From Trichococcus sp. K1Tr (lineage in GTDB: Bacteria; Bacillota; Bacilli; Lactobacillales; Aerococcaceae): 64,000 bases of DNA. The notes beneath the pieces were generated by a model, which worked only from the letters and a program-made list of their open reading frames with translations, was not told the origin of the DNA and did not search any database. The stretch covers positions 62,001 through 126,000 of the forward strand of contig NZ_JAQMHR010000001.1 in NCBI RefSeq assembly GCF_028309625.1. The letters run 5' to 3'. Positions 17,892 to 25,713 of this stretch are shown here, piece by piece (positions within the stretch are counted from its first letter, which is position 1; every line of letters starts with the position of its first letter). The translations under genes and the position numbers were made by a program.

Positions 17892-18302
17892 TTGATAAAA
17901 TTATTTGTGGATGGGGCGGCCACCGGAAAAGAAGGCTATGCAGCCATCGGGATTTTGATCGTTGAGGACGGCGTACAAGAGCAGATAGGCCTGCCTTTAG
18001 AGGACAGAATGGACAATCATCGGGCTGAATTCGAAGCGCTTCTGTATGGATTGCGTCATCTGAAAAAACACAGCAAACAGGATCAGCTCGTCTTTTGTTA
18101 CACCGACAGTAAACTCGTTGCCGAATCAATCAGGAAAAAGTATACCAAAAAAACGGAACATAAGCTTTTGCTGGAAGAGACCTTGCAGGATTTGGCTGCG
18201 TTCACGAATTTTTACTTGGAATGGATTCCGGAAAAGGAAAATAAAGGGGCCGATAACCTCGCCAAAAAAGCGCTCTATCAGCTCACCAAAAAGAAAAAAT
18301 GA
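17892..18302 (+). CDS. RNase HI-like protein
   Basis: RNase H-fold protein of about 136 residues, related to B. subtilis YpdQ-type RNase HI homologues. The four acidic positions of the active site are visible: Asp in FVDGA, Glu in NHRAEFEAL, Asp in YTDSKLV and Asp in KGADNLA. The basic-protrusion helix of E. coli RNase HI is short here, as in Gram-positive forms, some of which lack activity. Start is uncertain: GTG at 17883 is one base past the TAGGA site, TTG at 17892 (MIKLFVDGA) has normal spacing and is preferred. Confidence 0.82.
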   Translation: MIKLFVDGAATGKEGYAAIGILIVEDGVQEQIGLPLEDRMDNHRAEFEALLYGLRHLKKHSKQDQLVFCYTDSKLVAESIRKKYTKKTEHKLLLEETLQDLAAFTNFYLEWIPEKENKGADNLAKKALYQLTKKKK

Positions 18303-18355
18303 TTCTGGATGGGCTATCTTCCGGAATCCAAAAAAGCATTTATCATCACTCAATT

Positions 18356-18399
18356 AAGCCCCTCTCCGTTCTCATTTTGAAACGGGGATGGCTTTTTTT
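18356..18399 (+). terminator. Terminator after the RNase HI-like gene
   Basis: AAGCCcc..TCTCCGTT pairs with AAACGGGGA..GGCTT over a nine-base loop; seven T follow. Confidence 0.75.
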
Positions 18400-18445
18400 G
18401 TTAGCCGCCAGTCGCTTTTTAGTGCATACGAGTCATAGATTATGC

Positions 18446-18476
18446 TTGACTTGGAGTCCACTTCAAGGAGTATACT
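18446..18476 (+). promoter_or_regulatory. MerR-type promoter 1, in front of the aldo/keto reductase genes
   Basis: TTGACT (18446-18451) and TATACT (18471-18476) are separated by 19 bases, longer than the 17 of an ordinary sigma-A promoter and characteristic of MerR-family activation. Within it lies the inverted repeat CTTGGAGT-CC-ACTTCAAG (18450-18467), one mismatch from the perfect palindrome at the other two sites. Confidence 0.8.
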
Positions 18477-18531
18477 TTCAGCAACATAGTGAATTTCTAT
18501 GTCATCAAATTTGAACTGGAGGAAAATATTG

Positions 18532-19374
18532 ATGGAATATGTAACTTTAAATAATGGTGTCAAGATGCCAATTTTAGGCTATGGCGTGTATCAGATACCT
18601 GATGCCGCAGAATGCGAACGCTGTGTGCTGGATGCGATCGAGGTAGGCTACCGCTCGATCGATACCGCCCAAGCATATGGGAACGAAGAAGCGGTCGGCA
18701 ATGCAATCAAAAAAAGCGGTGTCGCACGCGAAGAACTATTCATTACAACAAAAGTCTGGATATCGAATGCCGGGTATGAAAAAGCCAAAGCTTCGATTGC
18801 AGAATCGCTGCAGAAACTTCAATTGGACTATCTGGATCTGGTTCTGATCCATCAGCCCTTCGGTGATTACTACGGGACCTACCGCGCCATGGAAGAATTG
18901 TATGAGCAAGGCAAAATCCGTGCCATCGGCGTGAGCAACTTCTACCCTGACCGGTACATCGATCTGGTTCGTTTCACAAATGTCGTACCGGCCGTCAACC
19001 AAGTGGAGACCCATGTATTCAATCAGCAACTGGATGCGCATGAAATCATGGAGAAATACGGCACACAAATCGAATCCTGGGGTCCTTTTGCTGAAGGCAG
19101 AAATGAACTGTTCACGAATGAAACGCTACAAATGATCGGCGACAAATACAACAAAACGACGGCTCAAGTCGCGCTCCGCTATTTGTTGCAGCGTGACGTC
19201 GTGGTGATTCCGAAAACGACGCATAAAGAGCGAATGATCCAAAATTTGGATGTCTTTGACTTCAGTCTGACTGAAGAGGATATGGAAACGATCAAGGGAC
19301 TGGACAAAAAAGAGAGCGCCTTCTTCTCGCACTACGATCCGAAGTTGGTCGAAATGCTGGTGAACCGCGGTTAA
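18532..19374 (+). CDS. Aldo/keto reductase (AKR5-like)
   Basis: NADPH-dependent TIM-barrel carbonyl reductase of 280 residues. Tetrad: Asp-Tyr in SIDTAQAYGNEEAVG, Lys in ITTKVWI, His in VLIHQPFGDYYGTY. Closest in layout to Gram-positive YvgN/YtbE enzymes, which reduce aldehydes such as methylglyoxal. ATG at 18532 after CTGGAGGAAAA. It is under the MerR-type promoter at 18446, which suggests induction by an electrophile or oxidant. Exact substrate unknown. Confidence 0.92.
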   Translation: MEYVTLNNGVKMPILGYGVYQIPDAAECERCVLDAIEVGYRSIDTAQAYGNEEAVGNAIKKSGVAREELFITTKVWISNAGYEKAKASIAESLQKLQLDYLDLVLIHQPFGDYYGTYRAMEELYEQGKIRAIGVSNFYPDRYIDLVRFTNVVPAVNQVETHVFNQQLDAHEIMEKYGTQIESWGPFAEGRNELFTNETLQMIGDKYNKTTAQVALRYLLQRDVVVIPKTTHKERMIQNLDVFDFSLTEEDMETIKGLDKKESAFFSHYDPKLVEMLVNRG

Positions 19375-19457
19375 TGCCAGGCAGATGAGTTGATTAAACA
19401 GGCATGGACTGCGATCGAACGGCAGTGGTCCTATCCTCAAGAAATGGAGAGATGATG

Positions 19458-20438
19458 ATGGATTATGTGAAATTCGGCAATACAGGGATGGATGTTTCAC
19501 GGATTTGTTTGGGAGCCATGGGATTCGGCGATCCGAACAGCGGCTTCCATAATTGGGTTCTGGAAGAAGAAGAAAGCAGAAAAGTCATAAAAAGTGCGTT
19601 GGATTTGGGGATCAATTTCTTCGATACGGCAAACATCTACTCATACGGAGCCAGTGAGAGCATCCTTGGGAAAGCGTTGAACGATTACGCCAACCGTGAT
19701 GAGATCGTGGTGGCTACAAAAGTACATCAGAAGATGCGCCAGGCACCGAACGGAGGGGGCCTTTCCCGCAAAGCGATCCTGACTGAAATCGACCACAGCT
19801 TGGAAAGGTTGGGCATGGACTATGTGGACCTTTACATCATCCACCGCTGGGACTACAACACACCGATCGAGGAAACGATGGAAGCTCTGCATGATGTCGT
19901 GAAATCCGGCAAAGCCCGCTATATCGGAGCGTCCGCCATGTTCGCATGGCAATTCGCCAAAGCGCAAGCTGTTGCCGAAAAAAACGGCCTGACAAAATTT
20001 GTTTCGATGCAGAATCACCTGAATCTGCTGTACCGGGAGGAAGAACGGGAAATGCTGCCGTTGTGCGTGGATCAAAAGATTGCCGTGACGCCATACAGCC
20101 CGTTGGCTTCAGGAAGGCTCACCCGTGATTGGTCGGCCACTACGAAACGCTTCGAAATGGACCAGGTGGCGAAGCATAAATATGATACGACCGAAGCACA
20201 GGACCGCGTCATCGTGGAACGGGTTGCAGCGATTGCCGAAAAATATGGTGTCGAGAGGGTTCAGGTTGCTTTGGCTTGGCTGCTGCAGAAGGATCAAGTC
20301 GTTGCACCGATCATCGGAGCCACCAAAGAAAGCCATCTGACCAGTGCCATTTCGGCTCTCGACTTCAAGCTTTCTGCGGAGGATATCCTATCTCTGGAAG
20401 AACCATACATCCCTCATCACATTATGGGCCACAACTGA
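19458..20438 (+). CDS. Aldo/keto reductase (YajO/AKR11-like)
   Basis: Second, longer aldo/keto reductase of 326 residues. Tetrad: Asp/Tyr in FFDTANIYSYGASE, Lys in ATKVHQKM, His in IIHRWDYNTP. NADP-binding SPLASGRLTRDW and PIIGATKESHL. ATG at 19458 has the best spacing to GGAGA at 19446-19450; two ATG codons precede it directly. 83 bases after the first AKR with no terminator between, so both probably come from the MerR-type promoter. Confidence 0.92.
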   Translation: MDYVKFGNTGMDVSRICLGAMGFGDPNSGFHNWVLEEEESRKVIKSALDLGINFFDTANIYSYGASESILGKALNDYANRDEIVVATKVHQKMRQAPNGGGLSRKAILTEIDHSLERLGMDYVDLYIIHRWDYNTPIEETMEALHDVVKSGKARYIGASAMFAWQFAKAQAVAEKNGLTKFVSMQNHLNLLYREEEREMLPLCVDQKIAVTPYSPLASGRLTRDWSATTKRFEMDQVAKHKYDTTEAQDRVIVERVAAIAEKYGVERVQVALAWLLQKDQVVAPIIGATKESHLTSAISALDFKLSAEDILSLEEPYIPHHIMGHN

Positions 20439-20464
20439 AAAGATTAGAGTTTGAAAATACAAAT

Positions 20465-20513
20465 AAGCCCGAATGGATTCCTGCAGACAGGTGATCCATT
20501 CGGGCTTTCTTTT
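20465..20513. terminator. Bidirectional terminator between AKR 2 and the SDR gene
   Basis: AAGCCCGAATGGAT pairs perfectly with ATCCATTCGGGCTT, with T-rich sequence on the + side. Confidence 0.85.
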
Positions 20514-20566
20514 ATTGGATTATTCTCTATGTTCAGCGGTTATTTCCTTTGTTCGGGTGAAAGGGA

Positions 20567-21400
20567 TTATTCCTTGTAGTCCGTCGAGGCGGCCAATTCA
20601 GTTTGCGTCCGGAAATCGGCTAAGCGCTTCTCGAGCGTAGCAATGGTGCTGGCCAGCGCTTGCGAGCCGAGGACCATGCGAAGCGGCGCGGGTGTGACAT
20701 CCACGCTTTCGATGATTCGTTTTGCCATTTCCGCAGGATTTCCGGGGGCCAGTACATTTGTTGAATCAAGCATCGCAAGAAAGCTGTGCGCCGGGTTGCC
20801 ATCGTATTCAGGCATCAGGTCAGCGACTTGCGCGCTGCCGTAGCGGAATTCAGTTCGTGCGCCGCCTGGCTCTACAATGGTAACGCCAATATTGAAGGGT
20901 GCCACTTCCTGGGCGACGGATTCGCAGAAGCCTTCGATCCCGAATTTCGTGGCATGGTACATGGAATTACCCGGGAAAGCGACTTGTCCGCCATAGGAAG
21001 ATATTTGGATGATGCGGCCGTGACCTTGTTTGCGTAAGAACGGAAGGGCGGAACGAATCATCTGGATGGAGCCGGTCAAATTGGTTGCGATGATGAGATC
21101 CACTTGCTCGTCGCTCAACTCTTCTGCAGCACCGAACAGGCCATAGCCTGCATTATTGATGATGACATCGATTGCTCCGTGTTTTTCAAAAGCTTCCTTC
21201 ACAACTTGATGTACCTTGGGCGTATCGGTCACATCAAGAATCTGGCAATCGAACAGTGTCGGGTACTCCGCAATCAAATCAGAAATTTTGGCTTTATTGC
21301 GCACCGTTCCGATCACCGTATCGCCTTTATCCAACAACTGCCTGGTCAGCTCGTAACCAAAACCACTGCTCACCCCTGTAATCAACCATGTTTTGCTCAT
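20567..21400 (-). CDS. Short-chain dehydrogenase/reductase (classical SDR)
   Basis: NAD(P)-dependent oxidoreductase of about 277 residues. Rossmann TGVSSGFGYELTRQL, NNAGYGLFGA, catalytic Ser-Tyr-Lys in IIQISSYGGQ...YHATKFGIEGF. Start MSKTW at 21400, spaced eight bases from GGAGG; an adjacent ATG at 21403 is possible. Transcribed divergently from the truncated NAD(P)-binding gene, from its own MerR-type promoter at 21431-21461. Substrate unknown. Confidence 0.9.
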   Translation of the reverse strand: MSKTWLITGVSSGFGYELTRQLLDKGDTVIGTVRNKAKISDLIAEYPTLFDCQILDVTDTPKVHQVVKEAFEKHGAIDVIINNAGYGLFGAAEELSDEQVDLIIATNLTGSIQMIRSALPFLRKQGHGRIIQISSYGGQVAFPGNSMYHATKFGIEGFCESVAQEVAPFNIGVTIVEPGGARTEFRYGSAQVADLMPEYDGNPAHSFLAMLDSTNVLAPGNPAEMAKRIIESVDVTPAPLRMVLGSQALASTIATLEKRLADFRTQTELAASTDYKE

Positions 21401-21430
21401 CATTTTTGCCTCCATTTCATTTCTATTCTG

Positions 21431-21461
21431 ACTATAGCTCTTGGAGTGAACTCCAAGTCAA
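21431..21461 (-). promoter_or_regulatory. MerR-type promoter 2, for the SDR gene
   Basis: On the minus strand TTGACT (21461-21456), 19-base spacer, TATAGT (21436-21431). The spacer holds the palindrome with perfect 8-bp arms CTTGGAGT and ACTCCAAG around a two-base centre (21440-21457). Confidence 0.85.
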
Positions 21462-21588
21462 GCGCTTTGTTTATGAAATTTGGACAGGGCTTCATTTGCT
21501 TTGTTTGATTTTATTATACCGTTACGGTTATGTATTGACCATTTAAAGGCTGGATTCATTGCCGAGAAAAAAAGATGACCGTTCATGG

Positions 21589-21619
21589 TTGACTTGGAGT
21601 GAACTCCAAGTGTTACCAT
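21589..21619 (+). promoter_or_regulatory. MerR-type promoter 3, for the truncated NAD(P)-binding gene
   Basis: TTGACT (21589-21594), 19-base spacer, TACCAT (21614-21619). The palindrome CTTGGAGT-GA-ACTCCAAG occupies 21593-21610, the same 18 bases as at promoter 2. It still looks intact although its gene is broken. Confidence 0.8.
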
Positions 21620-21652
21620 GATCGTATCAAACAGAAATATGAGGTGGATATG

Positions 21653-22009
21653 ATGACAAAAATAGTGATTATCGGCGCAACCGGTTCAGTCGGTCGCGTA
21701 GCAAGACAACTTTTCCTTGAAAAAACAAATGATGAACTGACCCTTTTTTCGCGACGGCCGGATAGACTCAAGCCAATTGATTCAACGAGAGAGGTTGCCG
21801 TTTCGGGCGATGTGATGAACGCATCCGACCTTGACAAGGTCATTTTAGGCCAGGATGTTTTCTTTGCCTCTTTGACAGGGAATCTAGGGAAAATGGCCAA
21901 GGCGATTGTGGGATCGATGAAACGCGCTGAAGTCAACCGTTTGATTTTTATCATTTTCCGCCAGAAGACTCCCACCTCAAGAAATGGAAAGGGCATTGCC
22001 AATGAGTAG
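21653..22009 (+). pseudogene. NAD(P)-binding (putative NADH-flavin reductase-like) gene, truncated by an insertion
   Basis: N-terminal half of an atypical SDR: Rossmann motif IVIIGATGSVGRVA, then the conserved core through residue about 101 (EVNRLIFI). Family members go on with a Ser-Ser-Met-Gly-type motif and about 110 more residues. Here the frame enters unrelated sequence and stops at 22009. A possible 3' remnant lies at 23378-23449, beyond the TnpB element. Start ATG at 21653 after GAGGTG; promoter and operator are intact. Likely non-functional. Confidence 0.75.
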
Positions 22010-22140
22010 GGGGGAGATGAATGGCGATAGGCGGTAGCCTACATTTTCTTTCTAAGGTATTCTTTGCCTGCTGCACACCTCCCCATTTGATAAAGAACGT
22101 TTGTTCGTGTATCATATACTGTAGATGGAGGTGAGAAACA

Positions 22141-23307
22141 ATGCTCGTCAACAAAGCATACAAATTCCGTATCTATCCCACCAAAGAGCAACAAATACTG
22201 ATTGCGAAGACCATCGGCTGCTCCCGTTTTGTGTTCAACCATTTCCTGTCCGAATGGAACAAAGTCTACAAAAATACGGGAAAGGGACTGAGCTACGGCA
22301 CTTGTTCCGCCGGGCTGCCTGCGTTGAAAAAGGATCCGGCAACCGCCTGGTTGAAGGAGGTGGATAGCATCGCCCTGCAATCAGCCGTGCGGAACCTGAG
22401 CGATGCCTATGACCGGTTCTTCAAGAAACAGAACGATGTCCCGCGGTTCAAAAGTAAACGGAACCCGGTCCAGTCCTATACGACCAGACAGACCAACGGG
22501 AACATCGCCGTTTTGGGGAACAGGTTGAAGCTGCCTAAGTTGGGACTGGTCAGGTTCGCGAAGTCCAAAGAAGTGGACGGCAGAATCTTGAGCGCCACTG
22601 TTCGGCGGAATCCTTCGGGCAATTACTACGTTTCCCTTTTGGTTGAGACTGAGGTTCAGCTATTGCCGAAAACGGGATCCGTTTGTGGGATCGATGTCGG
22701 CTTGAAGGATTTTGCCGTCGTTTCCGACGAAACTGTCTATGGAAACCCAAAGGTTTTCCGAAAACTGGAGCGGAAACTGACCAAAGAACAGAAAATCCTT
22801 TCCCGGCGTATGGAACAGGCCACAAAGGACGGACGCAAGCTTTCCGAATCGAAAAACTATCAGAAGCAGCGTGTCAAAGTCGCCAGAATCCATGAACGAA
22901 TCAGTAATGCCAGAACCGATTACCTGCAAAAGATTTCTACCGAAATCGTCAAAAACCACGACGTCATCGGTATCGAAGATCTGCAGGTGTCCGGCATGCT
23001 GAAGAACAAAAAGCTTTCCAAAGGAATAGCGGAAGCATCCTGGGCGCAGTTCCGGACAATGCTGGAATACAAAGCGAAATGGTACGGCAAGCAAGTCGTC
23101 GCCGTCGCCCGGAACTTTCCTTCTAGCCAACTCTGTTCGTGCTGCGGCTACAAAAACAAAGACGTGAAGAATCTCGTTGTCCGGGAATGGGATTGCCCCC
23201 AATGCAGTGCCCACCATGACCGGGATTTGAACGCAAGCATCAATCTCAAAAATGAAGCCCTGAGGCTTCTAACCGCAGGAAGCTGCGGGGATAGCCTACT
23301 AAGATAA
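22141..23307 (+). CDS. tnpB: RNA-guided endonuclease TnpB
   Basis: 388-residue TnpB, normal full length. RuvC-like active site is intact: Asp in [14 protein letters not shown], Glu in [10 protein letters not shown], Asp in [10 protein letters not shown]. The zinc ribbon CSCCG...CPQC lies between the last two. N-terminal [17 protein letters not shown] is the usual opening. ATG at 22141 after GGAGGTGAG. Related TnpB proteins cut DNA next to the transposon target motif using an RNA read from the element's right end. No frameshift or stop is seen, so it is probably active protein-wise. Confidence 0.93.
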   Translation: MLVNKAYKFRIYPTKEQQILIAKTIGCSRFVFNHFLSEWNKVYKNTGKGLSYGTCSAGLPALKKDPATAWLKEVDSIALQSAVRNLSDAYDRFFKKQNDVPRFKSKRNPVQSYTTRQTNGNIAVLGNRLKLPKLGLVRFAKSKEVDGRILSATVRRNPSGNYYVSLLVETEVQLLPKTGSVCGIDVGLKDFAVVSDETVYGNPKVFRKLERKLTKEQKILSRRMEQATKDGRKLSESKNYQKQRVKVARIHERISNARTDYLQKISTEIVKNHDVIGIEDLQVSGMLKNKKLSKGIAEASWAQFRTMLEYKAKWYGKQVVAVARNFPSSQLCSCCGYKNKDVKNLVVREWDCPQCSAHHDRDLNASINLKNEALRLLTAGSCGDSLLR

Positions 23308-23377
23308 CCGGGGGATACTCCGGTGTTCGTAGGAATCTCCCACCTCTAAGCGATAGCGTAGGTGGGGGTAGTTCAAG
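23230..23377 (+). ncRNA. Candidate omega RNA (reRNA) of the TnpB element
   Basis: TnpB elements make a guide RNA overlapping the tnpB 3' end and running to the right end. Here the region contains hairpins GAAGCC..GGCTTC, CCGGGGG..CTCCGG, GCCTAC..GTAGG and the terminal CCCACCT..AGGTGGG. The guide would begin just after 23377 in flanking sequence. Exact 5' end cannot be set from sequence. Confidence 0.5.
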
Positions 23378-23449
23378 TCCGTGAAAGTGTCGGCATCAAT
23401 CGCCCGGAATGATCCGACTTTAAACCAAAAGCTTTACCCACGCAAATAG
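23378..23449 (+). pseudogene. Possible 3' remnant of the interrupted NAD(P)-binding gene
   Basis: Directly after the element's right end, 23 codons read SVKVSASIARNDPTLNQKL and continue four residues to a TAG stop. This resembles the C-terminal SVA...IA..PTL segment of the same NAD(P)-binding family. About 85 residues of the family are missing between the two pieces, so insertion must have come with deletion if the match is real. Confidence 0.4.
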
Positions 23450-23463
23450 GGTTACTAACCAAA

Positions 23464-23515
23464 AAAAGCAGTCCGAACGCCCCGCTGATGCGGGTGTCCG
23501 GACTGCTTTTTATTT
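23464..23515. terminator. Bidirectional terminator between the TnpB element and rlmL
   Basis: AAAGCAGTCCG pairs with CGGACTGCTTT, inner CCCGC/GCGGG, with A-run and T-run on either side. Confidence 0.88.
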
Positions 23516-23522
23516 ACAAAAA

Positions 23523-24695
23523 TTATTTTTCTTTGGTTTCGCTGGCGTCAAGCTCTTTTTTGATTCTTGGCGGGCGCGTTCCCCAATATTGGAAGAAGTC
23601 GGTACGCAATCTTCCGTTGTAGAGTTTGCGTTTTTTCGTGGCTCTTTCGCCGTAGAATTCTTCGAAAAGCAATTCGCTCGTCAGGATGTATTTGCTCCAT
23701 GTCTTCAATGGACGAAAAACTTGGCCCATCTCTTTGTAGAGTATCTCGATCTCTTCCTGATCGGAAAGACGCTCACCGTATGGCGGGTTGCAGACGATCG
23801 TGCCGTATTCCTTGGTAGTCGTGAAGTCGGCCAAAGCCAATTGTTTGAAAGTGACATAATCCGCAACGCCTGCTTTTTCGGCATTGCTCTTCGCGATGGC
23901 GATGACGTGCGGATCGATGTCCGAACCTCCGATATCCAGCTTCACATCGAAGTTGGCGGCAGCTTTTGCTTCATTGCGGATGCGATCCCATAAACCTTCT
24001 TCAAAAATGTTCCATTCTTCGGAAGGGAATGAGCGCTTCAAGCCTGGAGCGATGTTCAGCCCGATCAAGGCCGCTTCGATCGGAATCGTGCCGGAACCGC
24101 AAGTCGGGTCATAGAAGGGACGGTCAGGGAACCAATTGGTCAACATCACCAAAGCGGCTGCCATATTTTCCTTCAATGGTGCGCCGCCTTTTTCGGAACG
24201 GTAACCGCGTTTGAAAAGGCTGGAACCGCTCGTGTCGATCGTCAGGATCACTTCATCCTTGTTGATGGCCACTTCGATCGGATAGAGTGCGCCGGATTCA
24301 GGCAAACGGGTACGGCGGTGGTAGTATTCGCTCAGGCGGTTGACGATGGCCTTTTTGACGATCGCTTGGCAATCTGGCACACTGTACAAAGTCGATTTTT
24401 GCGATTTCCCGGAAACAGGGAATTCCGCATCCATCGGTAGGATTTGTTCCCATGGCAAAGCTTTCGTTTGTTCGAAAAGATCATCGAAAGTTTTTGCTTC
24501 GAATTTGCCGAATACGATTTTGATGCGGTCAGCGGTGCGCAGCCACAGGTTGGTGGTGATGATATCCGCTTCCGTACCGGAGAAGTAGGCTTTGCCGTTC
24601 TCGACCTGGACGTTGTAGCCCATTTTTTTCAGCTCATTGCCGGTGATGGCTTCGATGCCGCTTGCGGCCGTAGCCATTAATTGATATGTTTTCAT
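23523..24695 (-). CDS. rlmL: THUMP-domain rRNA guanine-N2 methyltransferase (YpsC/RlmL type)
   Basis: SAM-dependent methyltransferase for 23S rRNA guanine. N-terminal THUMP RNA-binding domain (about 1-160), then a class I methyltransferase domain with DPTCGSGTIPIEAAL and the NPPYGERL catalytic motif. 390 residues is the length of the stand-alone Firmicute protein, without the second domain of E. coli RlmL. ATG at 24695 after AAGGAGC; the frame to 24755 runs into the rnpB side and is not used. Sits next to rnpB and gpsB as in many Lactobacillales. Confidence 0.9.
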   Translation of the reverse strand: MKTYQLMATAASGIEAITGNELKKMGYNVQVENGKAYFSGTEADIITTNLWLRTADRIKIVFGKFEAKTFDDLFEQTKALPWEQILPMDAEFPVSGKSQKSTLYSVPDCQAIVKKAIVNRLSEYYHRRTRLPESGALYPIEVAINKDEVILTIDTSGSSLFKRGYRSEKGGAPLKENMAAALVMLTNWFPDRPFYDPTCGSGTIPIEAALIGLNIAPGLKRSFPSEEWNIFEEGLWDRIRNEAKAAANFDVKLDIGGSDIDPHVIAIAKSNAEKAGVADYVTFKQLALADFTTTKEYGTIVCNPPYGERLSDQEEIEILYKEMGQVFRPLKTWSKYILTSELLFEEFYGERATKKRKLYNGRLRTDFFQYWGTRPPRIKKELDASETKEK

Positions 24696-24806
24696 GTATT
24701 GCTCCTTATTGTTTTGCCTTAGAAATTGCCGGATTATGCACGAAAAATGGGACAAAAATTAGCTTGTCCCATCCTCGATCGTATTCTTTTTGAAGAAAAA
24801 AAGCCT

Positions 24807-25191
24807 GATTTGTAAATTTCTGTAAGCCATGTTCTGTCGCGCCACCGGAGCCAGGCCTCTGATGGCGGAGGTAATTATCTATCTGCATTTCTGCCTCTTT
24901 CCCTCGTTCATTTCCTTGGAAAGAGTGCCCCTACCAAAGTTTGGGTTGCTCGCTCGAGGGGTTTACCGCGTTCCACCAGAAAGGTTTCCCCGTCTGCTTC
25001 GTCACTGTGGCACTTTCAAGAATACTCAGGCATAGGCAGAGCCCTTAGCCTTTTTTTCTGCCGTCAATCTATCGATTGCCTTAGCTTATGGTTTCGCTAA
25101 GCACGAACACTACAAGCATCTCAGCTTGTGCGAGCATGGACTTTCCTCAGCCTCCATGAAGGAGACCGCAATTACCCGAAATTTACAAATG
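24807..25191 (-). ncRNA. rnpB: RNase P RNA, type B
   Basis: Catalytic RNA that trims tRNA 5' ends. On the minus strand it opens with TTTGTAAATTTCGGGTAATT, includes the conserved GAGGAAAGTCCATGCTCGCAC, ends in ACATGGCTTACAG, and closes with GAAATTTACAAA, which pairs with the 5' end as helix P1. Length about 385 bases fits Firmicute type B. Ends are set by the P1 pairing and may be off by a few bases. Lies between rlmL and gpsB. Confidence 0.96.
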
Positions 25192-25202
25192 TTTTTTTGA
25201 TG

Positions 25203-25544
25203 CTAGTTTGCTTCTTCGTTGGTTTCATCCAGTTTTGAACCGAATACATGTTTCTCCAAGTTGGAAAGGCGTTTCAGAATATCAAAATTCGTTACACCGC
25301 TGCCGACTGATGATGCGTTCGATTGGGTCGGCTTAGCTAAAACTGCTTGCTTCGTCAACTCATCCACACGGCTCATCAGACGTTCATTTTCGCTTTGAAG
25401 ATAAGAAAGATCTTTTTGATAAGATTCATAATCTCTTATGATCATATCCAGATATTCATCGACTTCTGCAACATTATAGCCTCTCATAGCGCTTTTGAAT
25501 TCTTTTTGCAGAATATCTTTAGTTGTTAGATTTTTATCTGCCAT
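25203..25544 (-). CDS. gpsB: Cell division regulator GpsB
   Basis: 113-residue DivIVA-like cytosolic coiled-coil protein that links penicillin-binding proteins to the division site. N-terminal DivIVA-type lipid/PBP-binding domain (TKDILQKEFKSAMRGYNVAEVDEYLD), coiled coil to about 75, a variable Ser/Asn linker and a C-terminal trimerisation segment (ILKRLSNLEKHVFG). ATG at 25544. An extended -10 TGC-TATACT lies about 40 bases upstream on the minus strand. Located beside rnpB as in streptococci and enterococci. Confidence 0.94.
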   Translation of the reverse strand: MADKNLTTKDILQKEFKSAMRGYNVAEVDEYLDMIIRDYESYQKDLSYLQSENERLMSRVDELTKQAVLAKPTQSNASSVGSGVTNFDILKRLSNLEKHVFGSKLDETNEEAN

Positions 25545-25713
25545 ATTTGCACACCTCGTTAGTTGTCCTTGTTACCTAAACAGTATAGCATAAAATCGCA
25601 ATATTAATAAGCAAATATTCTAATCAACATCATATCAGGCTTTTCGCATAAACTCAACCTAATTTTTTATTGTCCCCGCCGATGTTCAGGAAAGACCTAA
25701 GTGATCGGAAAGC

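Larger units (their letters stand above)
22010..23377 (+). mobile_element. IS200/IS605-superfamily element, tnpB only (IS1341-type); left end approximate
   Basis: Contains tnpB and no tnpA. The right end is marked by the hairpin CCCACCT...AGGTGGGGG followed by TAGTTCAAG (ending about 23377), typical of these elements. The left end is not clear: sequence homologous to the host gene ends near 21954, and a TTGAT pentamer, the target motif known for ISDra2, lies at 21941-21945. No inverted terminal repeats or target duplication are expected for this superfamily. Without TnpA it could move only with help in trans. Confidence 0.7.

Noticed and set aside
21960-22010. Continuation of the NAD(P)-binding protein in another frame after 21954 (simple frameshift)
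   Set aside because: The other frames soon reach stops and show no family motif; sequence change by insertion explains the break better.
24706-25035. Open frames over the RNase P RNA region
   Set aside because: The sequence is explained by rnpB on the minus strand; the frames have no ribosome sites.
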